This document shows, piece after piece, positions 1 through 9,684 of a stretch of DNA of 64,000 nt. The position numbers and the translations under genes were made by a program. The stretch's first letter is position 1; the number at the start of each line of letters is the position of its first letter. This DNA is from DASWTL01 sp966250385 (lineage in GTDB: Bacteria; Bacteroidota; Bacteroidia; Sphingobacteriales; Sphingobacteriaceae). The stretch covers positions 100,748 to 164,747 of the forward strand of contig CBINHC010000010.1 in assembly GCA_966250385.1 (NCBI GenBank), read 5' to 3'. Below the pieces are notes generated by a model. It searched no databases. It was not told the DNA's origin and saw nothing but the letters and a program-made list of their open reading frames with translations.

Positions 1-2032
1 TGAAGGCCGACTCCGGCAAGGATCCCGGGCTGTATGTGCCTTTGGCCACCCAGATCGCGTCGCCTGCTTTAACAGCAGCCAGAGCCCGTTGCAAATCCGT
101 GAACGCATTCTGCCAGTTCTGCCCGGTATTGCTCCCGGTGGCCGAGGCATTGACGAATACATGCGCGGGGCCGTCAACAATAGTTCCTGAATACCAGCGT
201 CTGCCGGTCTGCGCTCCGCTGCCGACGGCAATCACAAAAGAATAGCTCCCTTCCCTGTAAGGGGCACCCGTCAGCAAACCGTTGGCGGTCAGCACCAGTC
301 CGTCAGGCAGGCTTCCCTCTGCCACACTGAAGGTAAACGGCCCGGTTCCGCCGATGCCGGTCAACAGAACATTTACAGACTGTCCACGGGTGATCGTCTT
401 GTCCAGGCTGCCCCGAACGCTTAGGGCCCCGGCCCCGGAATGCTCGTATGCTCCCAGATCGACGGCATCGTTTACGATCCGCTGCGCACGATCCAGGTCT
501 TCATCCGCAAAACTCAATAAGGTACGGTCACCTCCGTCTATAGCAGGAGAACTGGCCCGGAGGCGCAGATCGTCACCGGATGCATTGACAAACAGGGGGT
601 CCATATTCAGCGTACTGCCGCCAACGTAACTGCCCTGCAGGATGGTGTTGGCTATCGTCGTGACTCCTGCATTCAGCTGATCCGGAACATCATTACCCCG
701 GATATTTCCCCATAGGATACTGTTATAAATATTGGTGACACCTGAGTTGCGGTATAACCCGCCGCCGCCGAAACTGGTGGCATGCACGTAACTTGTGCTG
801 TTCCTGCTGAAGGTAGTGTTGTTTAACGTAGCGGTGGCGGTAGCATGGAACATCCCGCCACCATAGTAACTGCCTGAACCGGTAACGCTGTTTCTGCTGA
901 ACACGACGTTACTAAGGTCCGCTGTACTGTTGTTGTACAACCCGCCGCCGTGCTGCACCGAGGTATTTCCGGTAAAGGAAACCCTGTTGAAGGTTGCGAT
1001 TCCCGAAGTAAATGCCCCTCCTCCGTTGGTTCCGGCTCCGTTCTCTTTCAGGGCTGCATCAGTAAGGGTCAGGGTCCCGGAACTGTAAAGCCCCCCTCCC
1101 TGTGACGAGGCGATGTTACCCGTGAGCGTCAACCGGCTGAACTGAACCGTCGAATTGTTCCATAGTCCGGCCCCCGATACGGACCTGTTGCCGGTAAACT
1201 GTCCGCCGTTCAGAATGGTCCCGCTGCCGGTATTATAGAACCCGCCGCCATTGGCAACGGCCGTATTATCCGATATGACCAGGTCGTTGAATGTTGCACC
1301 TGCAGAATTATGTATAGCCCCCCCGTTCCTGTTTGACAGGTTACCGGTGGCCGTGATGCCGGTAAAGACTGCGGCGGCCGAGGTATTCAGAATCCCGCCT
1401 CCATCGTACTTTACCGTATTGCCGGTCATCAGGATATTCTCGAAGGTTGCAGGACCCGTATTATATACCGCTCCACCCCCGATCGACCAGTTATTGCGGA
1501 TCACCAGGTTTTTGAAGTGCGCCTCCACGGATGCCCCGTTATGAATGCCGCCTCCCGCTGTATTGGTATTGTATGAAGTTCCGTCCAGGCTCTTCGCGCC
1601 CTGCAGCGTAAATCCATCCAGAAGCGTCGTATTGGACAATGCGATATTATTGAATACCACATGGTAGCTGGTATTATTCCCGTCAAGAATAGTCTCATGG
1701 TCTGTTCTCAGTTTGGCGAAGTCCCGCTGGGCCAGCGCAGTTTCGGTACCGGCAAACCCGCCATACATTTTTACTCCGGACACCAGTGCAAATCCCGTTG
1801 TCGTCCCGGGAGAATAGGATCCTTTGGCCACCCAGATCTCATCGCCGGCACCAACAGAAGCTAGGGCGCGGGTTAACGTTTGAAAGGCCTGTCCCCAGGC
1901 CTGGCCGCTGTTGTCGTCCAGTCCTGAAGAGGCATTAACATACCATCTGGTTTGAGAAAAGGCGGATGAACCCGCCATCAGTAAAATAAGAAACAGGGCG
2001 GCGAATGCACTTGCCCTGCTCTTGCTCATCAT
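1..2032 (-). CDS. Secreted parallel beta-helix repeat protein, 3' end outside window
   Basis: The minus strand is open from an ATG at 2032 (a second ATG follows at 2029) to base 1, so about 677 residues of a longer protein are visible. The N-terminus is a signal peptide with a hydrophobic core ending SSAFSQ. Next comes a module with the motifs DEIWVAKGSYSPG and KMYGGFAGTET, then many Gly/Asn-rich rungs (GGGLYNN, GGAIHNS, FTGNTS) of a right-handed beta-helix resembling polymorphic outer-membrane proteins and 'choice-of-anchor' proteins. After the rungs there is a putative Ig-like segment (LPDGLVLTANGLLTGAP). At the window edge the first module begins again (DAIWVAKGTYSPG), so the protein is a tandem duplication. 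By family it is an exported or surface-attached adhesin-like protein; ligand and anchor are not visible. Confidence 0.85.
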   Translation of the reverse strand, partial: MMSKSRASAFAALFLILLMAGSSAFSQTRWYVNASSGLDDNSGQAWGQAFQTLTRALASVGAGDEIWVAKGSYSPGTTTGFALVSGVKMYGGFAGTETALAQRDFAKLRTDHETILDGNNTSYHVVFNNIALSNTTLLDGFTLQGAKSLDGTSYNTNTAGGGIHNGASVEAHFKNLVIRNNWSIGGGAVYNTGPATFENILMTGNTVKYDGGGILNTSAAAVFTGITATGNLSNRNGGAIHNSAGATFNDLVISDNTAVANGGGFYNTGSGTILNGGQFTGNRSVSGAGLWNNSTVQFSRLTLTGNIASSQGGGLYSSGTLTLTDAALKENGAGTNGGGAFTSGIATFNRVSFTGNTSVQHGGGLYNNSTADLSNVVFSRNSVTGSGSYYGGGMFHATATATLNNTTFSRNSTSYVHATSFGGGGLYRNSGVTNIYNSILWGNIRGNDVPDQLNAGVTTIANTILQGSYVGGSTLNMDPLFVNASGDDLRLRASSPAIDGGDRTLLSFADEDLDRAQRIVNDAVDLGAYEHSGAGALSVRGSLDKTITRGQSVNVLLTGIGGTGPFTFSVAEGSLPDGLVLTANGLLTGAPYREGSYSFVIAVGSGAQTGRRWYSGTIVDGPAHVFVNASATGSNTGQNWQNAFTDLQRALAAVKAGDAIWVAKGTYSPGSLPESAF

Positions 2033-2810
2033 AAATATCCTGGCCACTATGTATCTATATTCTTTCAGAAGGCCGCGAACCTTCCGACTTAATCCACGAT
2101 TGATGGATCAAAGAGAGACAAAAAGGTGAGATGCTCACAATAAATGTGGATGAACGCCGGAAATATGCGATTAAGCACCGATTTCCTGGAAACATCTGAG
2201 CGACAGCCCGGCATCCCGACCCAAAGCGGCGGGAATGGCCGGCTTCCCGATTGACATGCAACCCTGAATTTATCTATGCGAGTAATGAAATTGATTTATC
2301 CGGATTTGGTACCGAATGCCTTGACCTGGACACCTCAGGAAAGAGAAACCGGGAATAGATCCTGAGGCTTCAAAGAAGAACCACAACGGCGCGAATCGGG
2401 AAGATGGGATCGGAAGTTCTAAAAAAGTCGTTGCGGATGAACTGAAAAGTTCGGAAATAAAAAGGGCCGACCGTGTTATAGTCTGCCCTCTTTAAAATAA
2501 TCAACCATAAACCGTAAAGAATATGATATACAAATAAACTACCTGTAGTTCATGCCGGCAAAACAATACTGACGAGTGCCCCCATTAGCCGGATAAAAGC
2601 CGTAAAAAACAATCTGAATCAGACCAGCAGTTCCGCCGGCTTTTCGGGCCCGGTTTTGCACATGCCGGCACACGCACCTTAACATCATAAATCGGTTTCT
2701 TCAGAGCCGGTACGCATTTACCTCAGCAGGTACTTTTAATGCTTTTTTTATTCGAATCCAGCTGGCTGACAATGGTGCCCGCCCTGGTTCGGGCGGATTG
2801 CCGGAATGAG
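2033..2810. other. Intergenic region without a convincing gene
   Basis: No open frame here looks coding; a 68-codon minus-strand frame at 2055-2261 has poor composition and no family resemblance. A hairpin with arms GGGCCGAC and GTCTGCCC lies at 2464-2488, flanked by A-rich sequence on the left and CTCTTT on the right. It could be an intrinsic terminator or attenuator. Promoter sequences for the beta-helix gene should lie just upstream of 2032, but no clear Bacteroidota -33/-7 pair was found. Confidence 0.4.
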
Positions 2811-2848
2811 AAAAAAAAACAAGCCGCCTGCACTAACACAGGCGGCTT
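2811..2848 (-). terminator. Intrinsic terminator of the 2941-3378 gene
   Basis: Ten-base perfect arms AAGCCGCCTG (2821-2830) and CAGGCGGCTT (2839-2848) enclose an 8-nt loop. Read on the minus strand, the stem is followed by a run of T (2811-2819). This is a textbook rho-independent terminator, placed about 90 bp after the stop codon of the minus-strand gene. Confidence 0.85.
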
Positions 2849-2940
2849 TACTTTTTACCAAAACGAATGAAACAATTCATCCGATGTAAAGATATGCTGA
2901 TGCAGTCGCACCGAGTACGAATTTCTCACCTTTAACTGTT

Positions 2941-3378
2941 TCATTTATTGGCGGCAGAAACGTTTTTAAAGAATTTGTTAATACCGGTCACTTTCCATTC
3001 CAATCCTTTGCCTCTCTCCAGGGTGATGAATTCAGAAATGGTATGCTGGTCATAAATGAAGTCGATCTGCGCCATGATCATTCCCTCGCATTCCGCAAGG
3101 ACTTTATATTCTGCGGTACAGGACTGCTCTACTCCATCATTGACTTTCATGGCCCTCAGCAGATCCGTGGCCGTAGAGTTGTAGACCTCTTTTTCGCGGG
3201 GAAGTTTTTCAACCGCTTCGCGGCTAAGAATAGTTTTCATCGTCTCATAATCGGTATGCAGCCTGCTTTCGATGAATGCCCGGATCACCGAATTATAATC
3301 TGAACTATTTGGCTTCGCCTGAACTGCTGATGCAATACCCAGTACGGCTACCAGCAATAACGTTTTTAAATTTTTCAT
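2941..3378 (-). CDS. Small exported protein, possibly NTF2/lumazine-binding-like
   Basis: 145 residues from the ATG at 3378; a TTG two codons upstream would be a poor start. Residues 1-22 (MKNLKTLLLVAVLGIASAVQA) form a Sec signal peptide without a lipobox Cys, so the mature protein is probably periplasmic. The mature part has a helix-rich start (VIRAFIESRLHTDYETM), then strands ending in GLEWKVTGINKFF, a pattern like NTF2-fold and lumazine-binding-like exported proteins of Bacteroidota. Two cysteines about 10 residues apart (SCTAEYKVLAECEG) could form a disulfide. It follows the SusCD/lipoprotein operon but each unit has its own terminator. Function unknown; the fold assignment is tentative. 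Confidence 0.75.
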   Translation of the reverse strand: MKNLKTLLLVAVLGIASAVQAKPNSSDYNSVIRAFIESRLHTDYETMKTILSREAVEKLPREKEVYNSTATDLLRAMKVNDGVEQSCTAEYKVLAECEGMIMAQIDFIYDQHTISEFITLERGKGLEWKVTGINKFFKNVSAANK

Positions 3379-3460
3379 ATCCAAAATTCCGGTTCACCCG
3401 CGAGGTGAAATAGGAAAATATCACCTTCTCAATGAACGTAACTGAAATGATATTATACAA

Positions 3461-3486
3461 AAAAGACCGGCTTCCGCCGGTCTTTG
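3461..3486 (-). terminator. Intrinsic terminator of the SusC-SusD-lipoprotein operon
   Basis: Perfect arms AAAGACCGGC (3462-3471) and GCCGGTCTTT (3476-3485) surround a TTCC loop. On the minus strand the stem runs into TTTTTT. It lies directly after the stop codon of the lipoprotein gene at 3493, so it ends the leftward operon. Confidence 0.85.
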
Positions 3487-3492
3487 AAAGAA

Positions 3493-3981
3493 TTAATAAA
3501 CGTCTTCGGCAAAGCCGCTTCGCATATGACCCGAGATCACATACTTGTGTCCCGGATCGTCCGAAAAGGACGCTTCAAAATAAATGCTGTCAACGGTGTT
3601 ACCCGTTTTTGAACGACCGCCATTCGGGAAAACCTTGCCGTTGGTTACCGTGACTTTCCGGTCCGCCTGGTAAAGGTTATCACTGGCCTGGCCGCTGAAC
3701 GTCATCGCATTGACATCCACGCTCACCTTTGACTTAAACGACCGGAACTTCCTGGCATCGTCAATCCACATATTGGCCGAATTGTCGGCAGTATTGAAGG
3801 TCATTATCTTCTTGTAGCCGTTGCCCACATCCGTTCCGTTCTCCTTCATCGTCACAAACCATTCGCCGGCGAGTTTTCCCGGAGTGGTCATCTCAAGGGG
3901 CTCATCCCCCGTTACCTTATCGCATGCACCCAACGCTCCTGCGATAAGCACACCCAAAAGCACTTTTATATGTCTTTTCAT
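3493..3981 (-). CDS. Lipid-binding-type lipoprotein of a SusCD locus
   Basis: 162 residues. The N-terminus MKRHIKVLLGVLIAGALGAC is a type II signal peptide with Cys-20 as lipidation site. The mature chain carries LAGEWFVTMKENG near the start and ends FSDDPGHKYVISGHMRSGFAED, the pattern of the lipid-binding putative hydrolase family often encoded after SusC/SusD-like_2 pairs. It starts 22 bp after the SusD stop and is followed at once by a terminator, so it is the last gene of the operon. It is probably a surface or periplasmic lipoprotein binding the ligand handled by the transporter; the substrate cannot be read from sequence. Confidence 0.75.
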   Translation of the reverse strand: MKRHIKVLLGVLIAGALGACDKVTGDEPLEMTTPGKLAGEWFVTMKENGTDVGNGYKKIMTFNTADNSANMWIDDARKFRSFKSKVSVDVNAMTFSGQASDNLYQADRKVTVTNGKVFPNGGRSKTGNTVDSIYFEASFSDDPGHKYVISGHMRSGFAEDVY

Positions 3982-4003
3982 ATTTTTAATATCTAATGAT
4001 GTA

Positions 4004-5509
4004 TTACTGAATTACCTGTTTTTTATCCCACCATACTTTTTCAGTGATCGGCTTCAGTGCCGGTACATTCGGGTTTGCGGAACGTTCGCTCGCTGGGAAC
4101 ATCAGGCGCTTGGGAAATTTGTTGCCGGTTACGTTATCCATGGGCCATACCAGCTGACCCGGAATATAGGCAGCGTCTGAAGAATATACTGCACTGTGCC
4201 TGGGATACCCGGTACGGTTTTTTTCAAAAAACGCCTCGATCGCGTGGGACCCCGGAAGGGATGCCCATTTTTGAGTAATAATAGCTTCCAGTTTATGCTC
4301 GAAATCAGCTTCCTGAGGATATGCATACCTGCCGCCCGCCGCGGTAAACTCAGCGGCCCTGGCTCCTAGTTTAAACTGCTGAAATCCAGCTTCTACCCCG
4401 GCATTATACTGCTCTCTGGCACCGGCGCCGTTGAAGAAACGTTCCAGGGCCTCCGCCTGCAGAAAGTGAGATTCGGCAGCCGAAATAAAATCGACAGGAT
4501 CCGTAGCTGTCTGCTTAAAGACAGAAATAAAGGTAGTTTTATCATTGAAGTTTGCCTGATCCATTCCTGTTATCGGATTTACTTCTGACTCCTTTCCGTC
4601 CTTGTAGTAGTACGCTTCCAGTCGCGGATCATCATTCGCCTTCAGGAAACTCACGAACGTGTTACTTGCTCTTAAGTTTGTTTTCACGCCGCTCAGCTTT
4701 CTGACATTCATCTCATACATCGGATTGCTTTTATCCGGCTGGTCCTGGAATTTATACAGTCCTGCACCGGCAGTAAGGAAGTTCCCGCCTTCAGCGTATA
4801 AACTTCTGATGCCGGCCTCCGCTTCCTGAGGTTTCGCATAAACCATCCGCAGGTACATTTTCAGCTTCAGGGTATTGGCGAATCTGATCCACTGGTTCAT
4901 GTCTCCGTCAAATATCAGGTCGTTCGCTCCGGGGATGCTGTTACCTGGAGCATTGAGATCCTTGGCAAGCGCCTGATCGAGCTCCTGCAGCAAGCCGGTA
5001 TACACGGTAAATCCATCGTCAAACCGCGGCTTCAAATTTTCAACTCCTTTGAATGCCTCCGTGTAGGGTACCTCATCGTAAAGGTCGGCAAGCACCTGGA
5101 AGGTGTAAGCCTTCATTACCGTGCCCATCAAATGATAGCGCCAGTCACCGGTTTCGGCGGAACGCTTGATCACATAATTATAATCATTCAATGCCCCCGC
5201 ATATAATTCATCAAAACTGGTATTGAAGCTGTTTTGGTTAATATTATAGGTATCTGTATTGCGATACTGATTGGCAAACGGGCTGTTGCTCCAATACTGG
5301 GACATAAAACCGCCGAGGATGGCATATTCGCCGCCGATCCGTCCGGCAGTGGAAATCACAGCAGAAGGAAAAACCAGACTCGGGGAGCTGTTGTCTATCG
5401 AAGGATTATTGGGATCCGTATTGATATCCAGCATTTTCTCACATCCGGTAAAGGAAATCAAAGCCGTCAGCGAAAAGACCACGAGCTTTTTTATTGTAAT
5501 ATTCTTCAT
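4004..5509 (-). CDS. SusD/RagB-like outer-membrane lipoprotein (SusD-like_2)
   Basis: 501 residues. Signal peptide with lipobox LISFTGC (Cys-23), followed by EKMLDINTDPNNPS, the hallmark start of the SusD-like_2 subfamily. The body is alpha-helical with TPR-type stretches. SusD proteins cap the SusC barrel on the cell surface and capture the nutrient before TonB-driven import. The start codon lies one base after the SusC stop region, so the two are translationally coupled. The downstream neighbour is a lipid-binding-type lipoprotein. Substrate unknown: no glycoside hydrolase or peptidase gene accompanies the locus. Confidence 0.93.
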   Translation of the reverse strand: MKNITIKKLVVFSLTALISFTGCEKMLDINTDPNNPSIDNSSPSLVFPSAVISTAGRIGGEYAILGGFMSQYWSNSPFANQYRNTDTYNINQNSFNTSFDELYAGALNDYNYVIKRSAETGDWRYHLMGTVMKAYTFQVLADLYDEVPYTEAFKGVENLKPRFDDGFTVYTGLLQELDQALAKDLNAPGNSIPGANDLIFDGDMNQWIRFANTLKLKMYLRMVYAKPQEAEAGIRSLYAEGGNFLTAGAGLYKFQDQPDKSNPMYEMNVRKLSGVKTNLRASNTFVSFLKANDDPRLEAYYYKDGKESEVNPITGMDQANFNDKTTFISVFKQTATDPVDFISAAESHFLQAEALERFFNGAGAREQYNAGVEAGFQQFKLGARAAEFTAAGGRYAYPQEADFEHKLEAIITQKWASLPGSHAIEAFFEKNRTGYPRHSAVYSSDAAYIPGQLVWPMDNVTGNKFPKRLMFPASERSANPNVPALKPITEKVWWDKKQVIQ

Positions 5510-5510
5510 G

Positions 5511-8500
5511 TTAAAATGTTGCTTTTAATGATAAACCATATGATCTGTTGGTCGGGCCGCCTGCAAATTCACCCCATTCTCCGGAAAGGTCATTATTATA
5601 GGTACTCACCTCCGGGTCGATGAAGGTATTTTCCTTAGGCAGCCACATCAGGAGGTTCCGGCCAAATGCTGTCAGGGTGATGTTTGAGGCTTTGAGCCGG
5701 GTAGCAACGGTTTTCGGCAACGTATAGGCCAGGGTGACATCCCGCAGTTTCAGAAATGTCTTATCCAGAACCTCCATGCGTGAAGCGATAGCAGAATTGG
5801 AGCTGGTACTCCAGTAATTGACGAAATTCGTCATATTAACCGGTGTAGTATTTTCCACATAGGTTACTTCCCCGTTGTCCCCGGTTACTTTGATAACTGA
5901 GTTGGGAACGATGAACGGTCTGCGGTCATTATAAAGAGTCTCTACACTATTTCCGACGAAGTTGTTCAGATGCGCCGTATATGACCAGAACAACCCGCCC
6001 TGGCGATAATCGAATGAAAACCCAAGATTAACATTCTTGTATTTGATCTGGTTCGTCAGGCCCATCGTATAATCCCGCTGTGCTGAGCCGTATTCCTCGT
6101 TCTGATCAGCCAGCAATGGCCGCCCTGAAGTCTGGTTGACAATAATGCGGCCCTGAGGGTCGCGGGCTGGCGCAGGACCTTCGTAGACGCCTAAAGGCTT
6201 GCCGACCCGGGCAACAAATTCGACGCCATAGGCATCGTTGATGGTGACTTTGGTCAGGCCTTCAGGAAGTTCGAGCACTTTATTCCTGTTTCTGGTGAAG
6301 GTATAGGTCATATCCCACTGGAAGCTGTTGTTTTTGACCGGTGTGCCGTTAAGGGCGATCTCCACACCCTTGTTCTCGATGGAACCAAAGTTTACCACCC
6401 GGGACATATAGCCGGTCGTTGCAGGGATAGGCACCGTAAAAATCTGGTCGCGCGTATTCTTATTATAATAAGAAAAATCTAAACCTACCCGGTTATTCAG
6501 GAACCTCATATCGGTACCGAACTCGTACTCGGTGGTCAGCTCAGGGGATAGCTTGCTGTTTCCTATCAGATTACTGATCTCGTAGGAGTTCACGCCGCCG
6601 AAAGGAAAGGTGATATTACCGAAGTTCAGGAATACATCACCTTTTGAGAGCACTGAGGCGACCATGTAAGGATCTGCATCATTTCCTGTTTTTCCCCAGC
6701 TCGCCCTGAACTTCGCAAAGCTGAGTCCGTAGTTGTTCAACCCGTTTACAGCATCGGTAAGAACAAAACTTAAACTGGCACCCGGGTAGAAGTAAGAATT
6801 CCTGTCCGTAGGTAATGTTGATGACCAGTCATTGCGGGCATTTAGTGTCAGGTACAGATAATTGTTATAGGCAACGTTGGCCTGGGCGTACGTTCCCACC
6901 AATCTCCTTTTGGTATATCCGGTCGTGGATACCGGCGGCGCAGATGAATTGCTGAGCGCATAAAAATTCGGAATCGTTAACCCGGTGATCTGAGCAGCGA
7001 GATTCCTGGCGTTTCTTTCGTTGAAATTCACACCGACCATACCGTCTATGGTAAAGCTGTTGCTCAACTTCCGGTTCATACTGGTGATCCAGTCCGCATT
7101 GATCTCACCCCGGTATAAACTGGATTCGATCACGCCCCCCACATCCGGTGACCGGCCTTCATTAGGCGACCCCGGGCGGGCAGCATTAATCGCCGTCCAC
7201 TCTTTGATCCGGCTGTCGGATACGTCGGTTCCGACCGTTAAACTTGAAGACAGCCAAGGCAGGAACTCATAGCTTAAGTTGACATTCCCATAGAATCGTT
7301 CACTATTGAAATCGTTACCATTCTCATTAATGGAGAAGTAAGGATTCGTAGCATAAGGAGTGAAATAGTTGTCTTCATTGTGATACTTATTCCGGTAATC
7401 TTTAAATCCGGTGACCGGTATATCCCGCGGCATCTGAATTAGCTCCTGGAAGGTTGTAGACCCTGTACTGGTTCCCTGGCCCGCAGTAACCACGGCGGAG
7501 TTCCGGTTTACATAATTAAGTGAAGCGGCGATCTTTAGTGCCTGGGCAGTCGTACTTCCCCTAATGCTGAAGCTGTTGCGGTCATAGGTATCCGAATTTC
7601 CCGGGACAACGCCGTTGCTGCCCACATTTCCGTAAGAAAAGTAAAAGGTCGATTTTTCATTACCACCACTGACAGAGATAGCGTTATTCAGCTCAGATCC
7701 CCGGTCATAGAAGCCTTTGATATCCTGCGGCGCAAACGCTTTTTTAAGGCGTACGTTATCCACCGCATTTCCCCACTCCCGCAGTTTGCCATCCATACGC
7801 GGGCCCCAGCTGCCATTTTCTTCGGGAACAAACTCACCGGACCACCCCTGGCCGTAAACATTCTGAAGGGTCGGGGTCATCAGCACACTGGAAATGGTGG
7901 CCGAGCTGTTGAAATCAATGTTCAGCTTTCCCGATTTGCCTTTTTTAGTGGTGATCACAATCACGCCGTTGGCAGCCCGGGAGCCGTACAGGTTGGAAGC
8001 GGCCGCACCTTTTAAGATATTAATCGTTTCAATATCGTTCGGGTTGATATCGTTGGCATTGTTCCCGAAGTCAGTAGCCCGGTTAGTTCCCGAGGTACCA
8101 TACCGGGTATTATCTACCGGGACCCCGTCAATAATGTAAAGTGGCTGATTCGAGCCGTTTACCGAAGAATAGCCCCGCAGGATCACCTTGCTGGATGCGC
8201 CCGGAGCGCCCGATTGCGATGAAATGTTCACTCCGGCAACCTTACCCTGCAACCCGTCCAGCATGGACACGGGCGAGGTTCGGTTGATCTCCTCGCTGCC
8301 GACCTGTGTGGCAGCATAACCGAGTGATTTTTTTTCTTTGGACATCCCCAGAGCGGTCACAACCACCTCGGAGAGTTGCTTGGAGTCTGTTACCAGGACA
8401 ACGTTCAGCACGCTGCGGGAACCTGCCTGAACGTCTTGTCGAACGAAGCCGATGTACGAGAATTCAAGAACTCCGGCACCCTGTGGAAGAACGATGGAAT

Positions 8501-8681
8501 AGTTCCCATCCATCCCGGTGCTCACACCGGTTCCGGTACCCTTTACTTTTACGGACACACCCGGTAAAGGCAAACCGTCCTCCGCGGCAGTTACCTTACC
8601 AGTGATCGTCCGGCTTTGAGCCATAGCACCTGTGATGGTGACTATGCACAACATTAAGAAGGCTAGTAATTTTAGTTTCAT
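5511..8681 (-). CDS. SusC/RagA TonB-linked outer-membrane transporter
   Basis: 1,056 residues with a Sec signal peptide (MKLKLLAFLMLCIVTITGAMAQ). Residues about 24-100 form a carboxypeptidase-regulatory-like domain (TITGKV...GVSVKVKGTGTG). Residues about 105-235 form the plug (VVVTALGMSKEKKS, PLYIIDGVPVDN, KGAAASNLYGSRAANGVIVITTKKG). The rest is a beta-barrel ending in an aromatic residue (LKATF). It lacks an N-terminal STN domain, so it has no obvious anti-sigma signalling. It is the first gene of the SusC-SusD-lipoprotein operon; the VOC/AraC pair lies upstream on the same strand and may or may not regulate it. Confidence 0.95.
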   Translation of the reverse strand: MKLKLLAFLMLCIVTITGAMAQSRTITGKVTAAEDGLPLPGVSVKVKGTGTGVSTGMDGNYSIVLPQGAGVLEFSYIGFVRQDVQAGSRSVLNVVLVTDSKQLSEVVVTALGMSKEKKSLGYAATQVGSEEINRTSPVSMLDGLQGKVAGVNISSQSGAPGASSKVILRGYSSVNGSNQPLYIIDGVPVDNTRYGTSGTNRATDFGNNANDINPNDIETINILKGAAASNLYGSRAANGVIVITTKKGKSGKLNIDFNSSATISSVLMTPTLQNVYGQGWSGEFVPEENGSWGPRMDGKLREWGNAVDNVRLKKAFAPQDIKGFYDRGSELNNAISVSGGNEKSTFYFSYGNVGSNGVVPGNSDTYDRNSFSIRGSTTAQALKIAASLNYVNRNSAVVTAGQGTSTGSTTFQELIQMPRDIPVTGFKDYRNKYHNEDNYFTPYATNPYFSINENGNDFNSERFYGNVNLSYEFLPWLSSSLTVGTDVSDSRIKEWTAINAARPGSPNEGRSPDVGGVIESSLYRGEINADWITSMNRKLSNSFTIDGMVGVNFNERNARNLAAQITGLTIPNFYALSNSSAPPVSTTGYTKRRLVGTYAQANVAYNNYLYLTLNARNDWSSTLPTDRNSYFYPGASLSFVLTDAVNGLNNYGLSFAKFRASWGKTGNDADPYMVASVLSKGDVFLNFGNITFPFGGVNSYEISNLIGNSKLSPELTTEYEFGTDMRFLNNRVGLDFSYYNKNTRDQIFTVPIPATTGYMSRVVNFGSIENKGVEIALNGTPVKNNSFQWDMTYTFTRNRNKVLELPEGLTKVTINDAYGVEFVARVGKPLGVYEGPAPARDPQGRIIVNQTSGRPLLADQNEEYGSAQRDYTMGLTNQIKYKNVNLGFSFDYRQGGLFWSYTAHLNNFVGNSVETLYNDRRPFIVPNSVIKVTGDNGEVTYVENTTPVNMTNFVNYWSTSSNSAIASRMEVLDKTFLKLRDVTLAYTLPKTVATRLKASNITLTAFGRNLLMWLPKENTFIDPEVSTYNNDLSGEWGEFAGGPTNRSYGLSLKATF

Positions 8682-8792
8682 TTAATTTGATTTAGGATTA
8701 ATTACGCAGGTAATATTAGGAACTACCGTGACGGCGGGATGTGACAATATCACCTATCGGTCCGTGTAGCCTGTTCGTTGCAAACGGCCGGA

Positions 8793-9674
8793 TCAGGCCA
8801 GCACCGGTTGGGAACTGCCCGGGTATCTGGCAGGCGTATGGTGATAGGCCTTTTTGAAAAAGCTGATAAAGGAACTGGTGCAGTCAAATCCGACAATTGC
8901 CGCAATGTCTTTGACCTGCTGGCCTCCGGCTTCCAGGAGATACCGGGCGCGTTCGAGTCTTACCCGGATCAGGAACTGGTAAGGGGATATATTATAAGCC
9001 TGCCTGAAAGACCGCAGCAGGTGATTTTTAGACAGGCAGGCCACACCGGCGATCTCTTCCAGGGTCAGCTTCTTGTGGTAATTACTGAGAATAAAATCTT
9101 TAGCCAATAACAGGCGCTTAAGAACCTCAACCCGCGTGCTCTTTTGCAGGAAATCCAGCTTTTCCATACGGGAGACGACCTCCGCATTGAAGGTCTTATG
9201 ATAGTTAATCAGGTAATGGTGCAGGTAGGTATTCAAAAGCAGATCATCTGAACAGCCGGCTTCGAGGTTTCGCTTCAGGTTGATAACCGTATACCTCAGG
9301 TCACCTTGCAAAGGAAATATGGCCAGGGGCAAATTAATGGTCTGATGATCGTTGCAAAACGGGTCGTCAAGTAACTGTTTTGTTTTACCTCCAGAACTTT
9401 TCATAAAATCGCCGAAAAATTCCCGGGTTATCTCTATGGAAAAGCTGTAAACGGGATCGGACGAATTGACCTCCCGGTTATAAGACACCCCCTCATTCAG
9501 CCAGAGAAAATGCCCCGGATAAAGGGTTATCGACCGGTTACCTGATGAATAATGTTCCTGACCGTCAAAAACCAGGCGAAAGGTACATTTAGAGGCTCGT
9601 TCGGAAGTTTGCTCCCGGTATACGGTATTCAGCGTCAGCTGATTCTGATTACTAAGCGTTTTAACAAATTCCAT
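8793..9674 (-). CDS. AraC-family transcriptional regulator
   Basis: 293 residues from ATG at 9674, 10 bp after the VOC gene stop; longer starts would overlap that gene. Residues about 1-170 form a cupin-like sensing domain (FRLVFDGQEHYSSG, LYPGHFLWLNEG). Residues about 190-285 carry two helix-turn-helix motifs, KLTLEEIAGVACLSKNHLLRSFRQAY and VKDIAAIVGFDCTSSFISFFKKAY. It is closely similar in layout and sequence to the AraC protein at 14376-15347, and both follow a VOC gene. It probably senses a small molecule related to the VOC substrate. It ends about 110 bp upstream of the SusC start on the same strand. Confidence 0.9.
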   Translation of the reverse strand: MEFVKTLSNQNQLTLNTVYREQTSERASKCTFRLVFDGQEHYSSGNRSITLYPGHFLWLNEGVSYNREVNSSDPVYSFSIEITREFFGDFMKSSGGKTKQLLDDPFCNDHQTINLPLAIFPLQGDLRYTVINLKRNLEAGCSDDLLLNTYLHHYLINYHKTFNAEVVSRMEKLDFLQKSTRVEVLKRLLLAKDFILSNYHKKLTLEEIAGVACLSKNHLLRSFRQAYNISPYQFLIRVRLERARYLLEAGGQQVKDIAAIVGFDCTSSFISFFKKAYHHTPARYPGSSQPVLA

Positions 9675-9684
9675 TTTAATTCGA

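Noticed and set aside
2055..2261. 68-codon minus-strand frame upstream of the beta-helix gene
   Set aside because: Low-complexity Ser/Arg-rich sequence, no signal or family features, and it lies in the likely promoter region.
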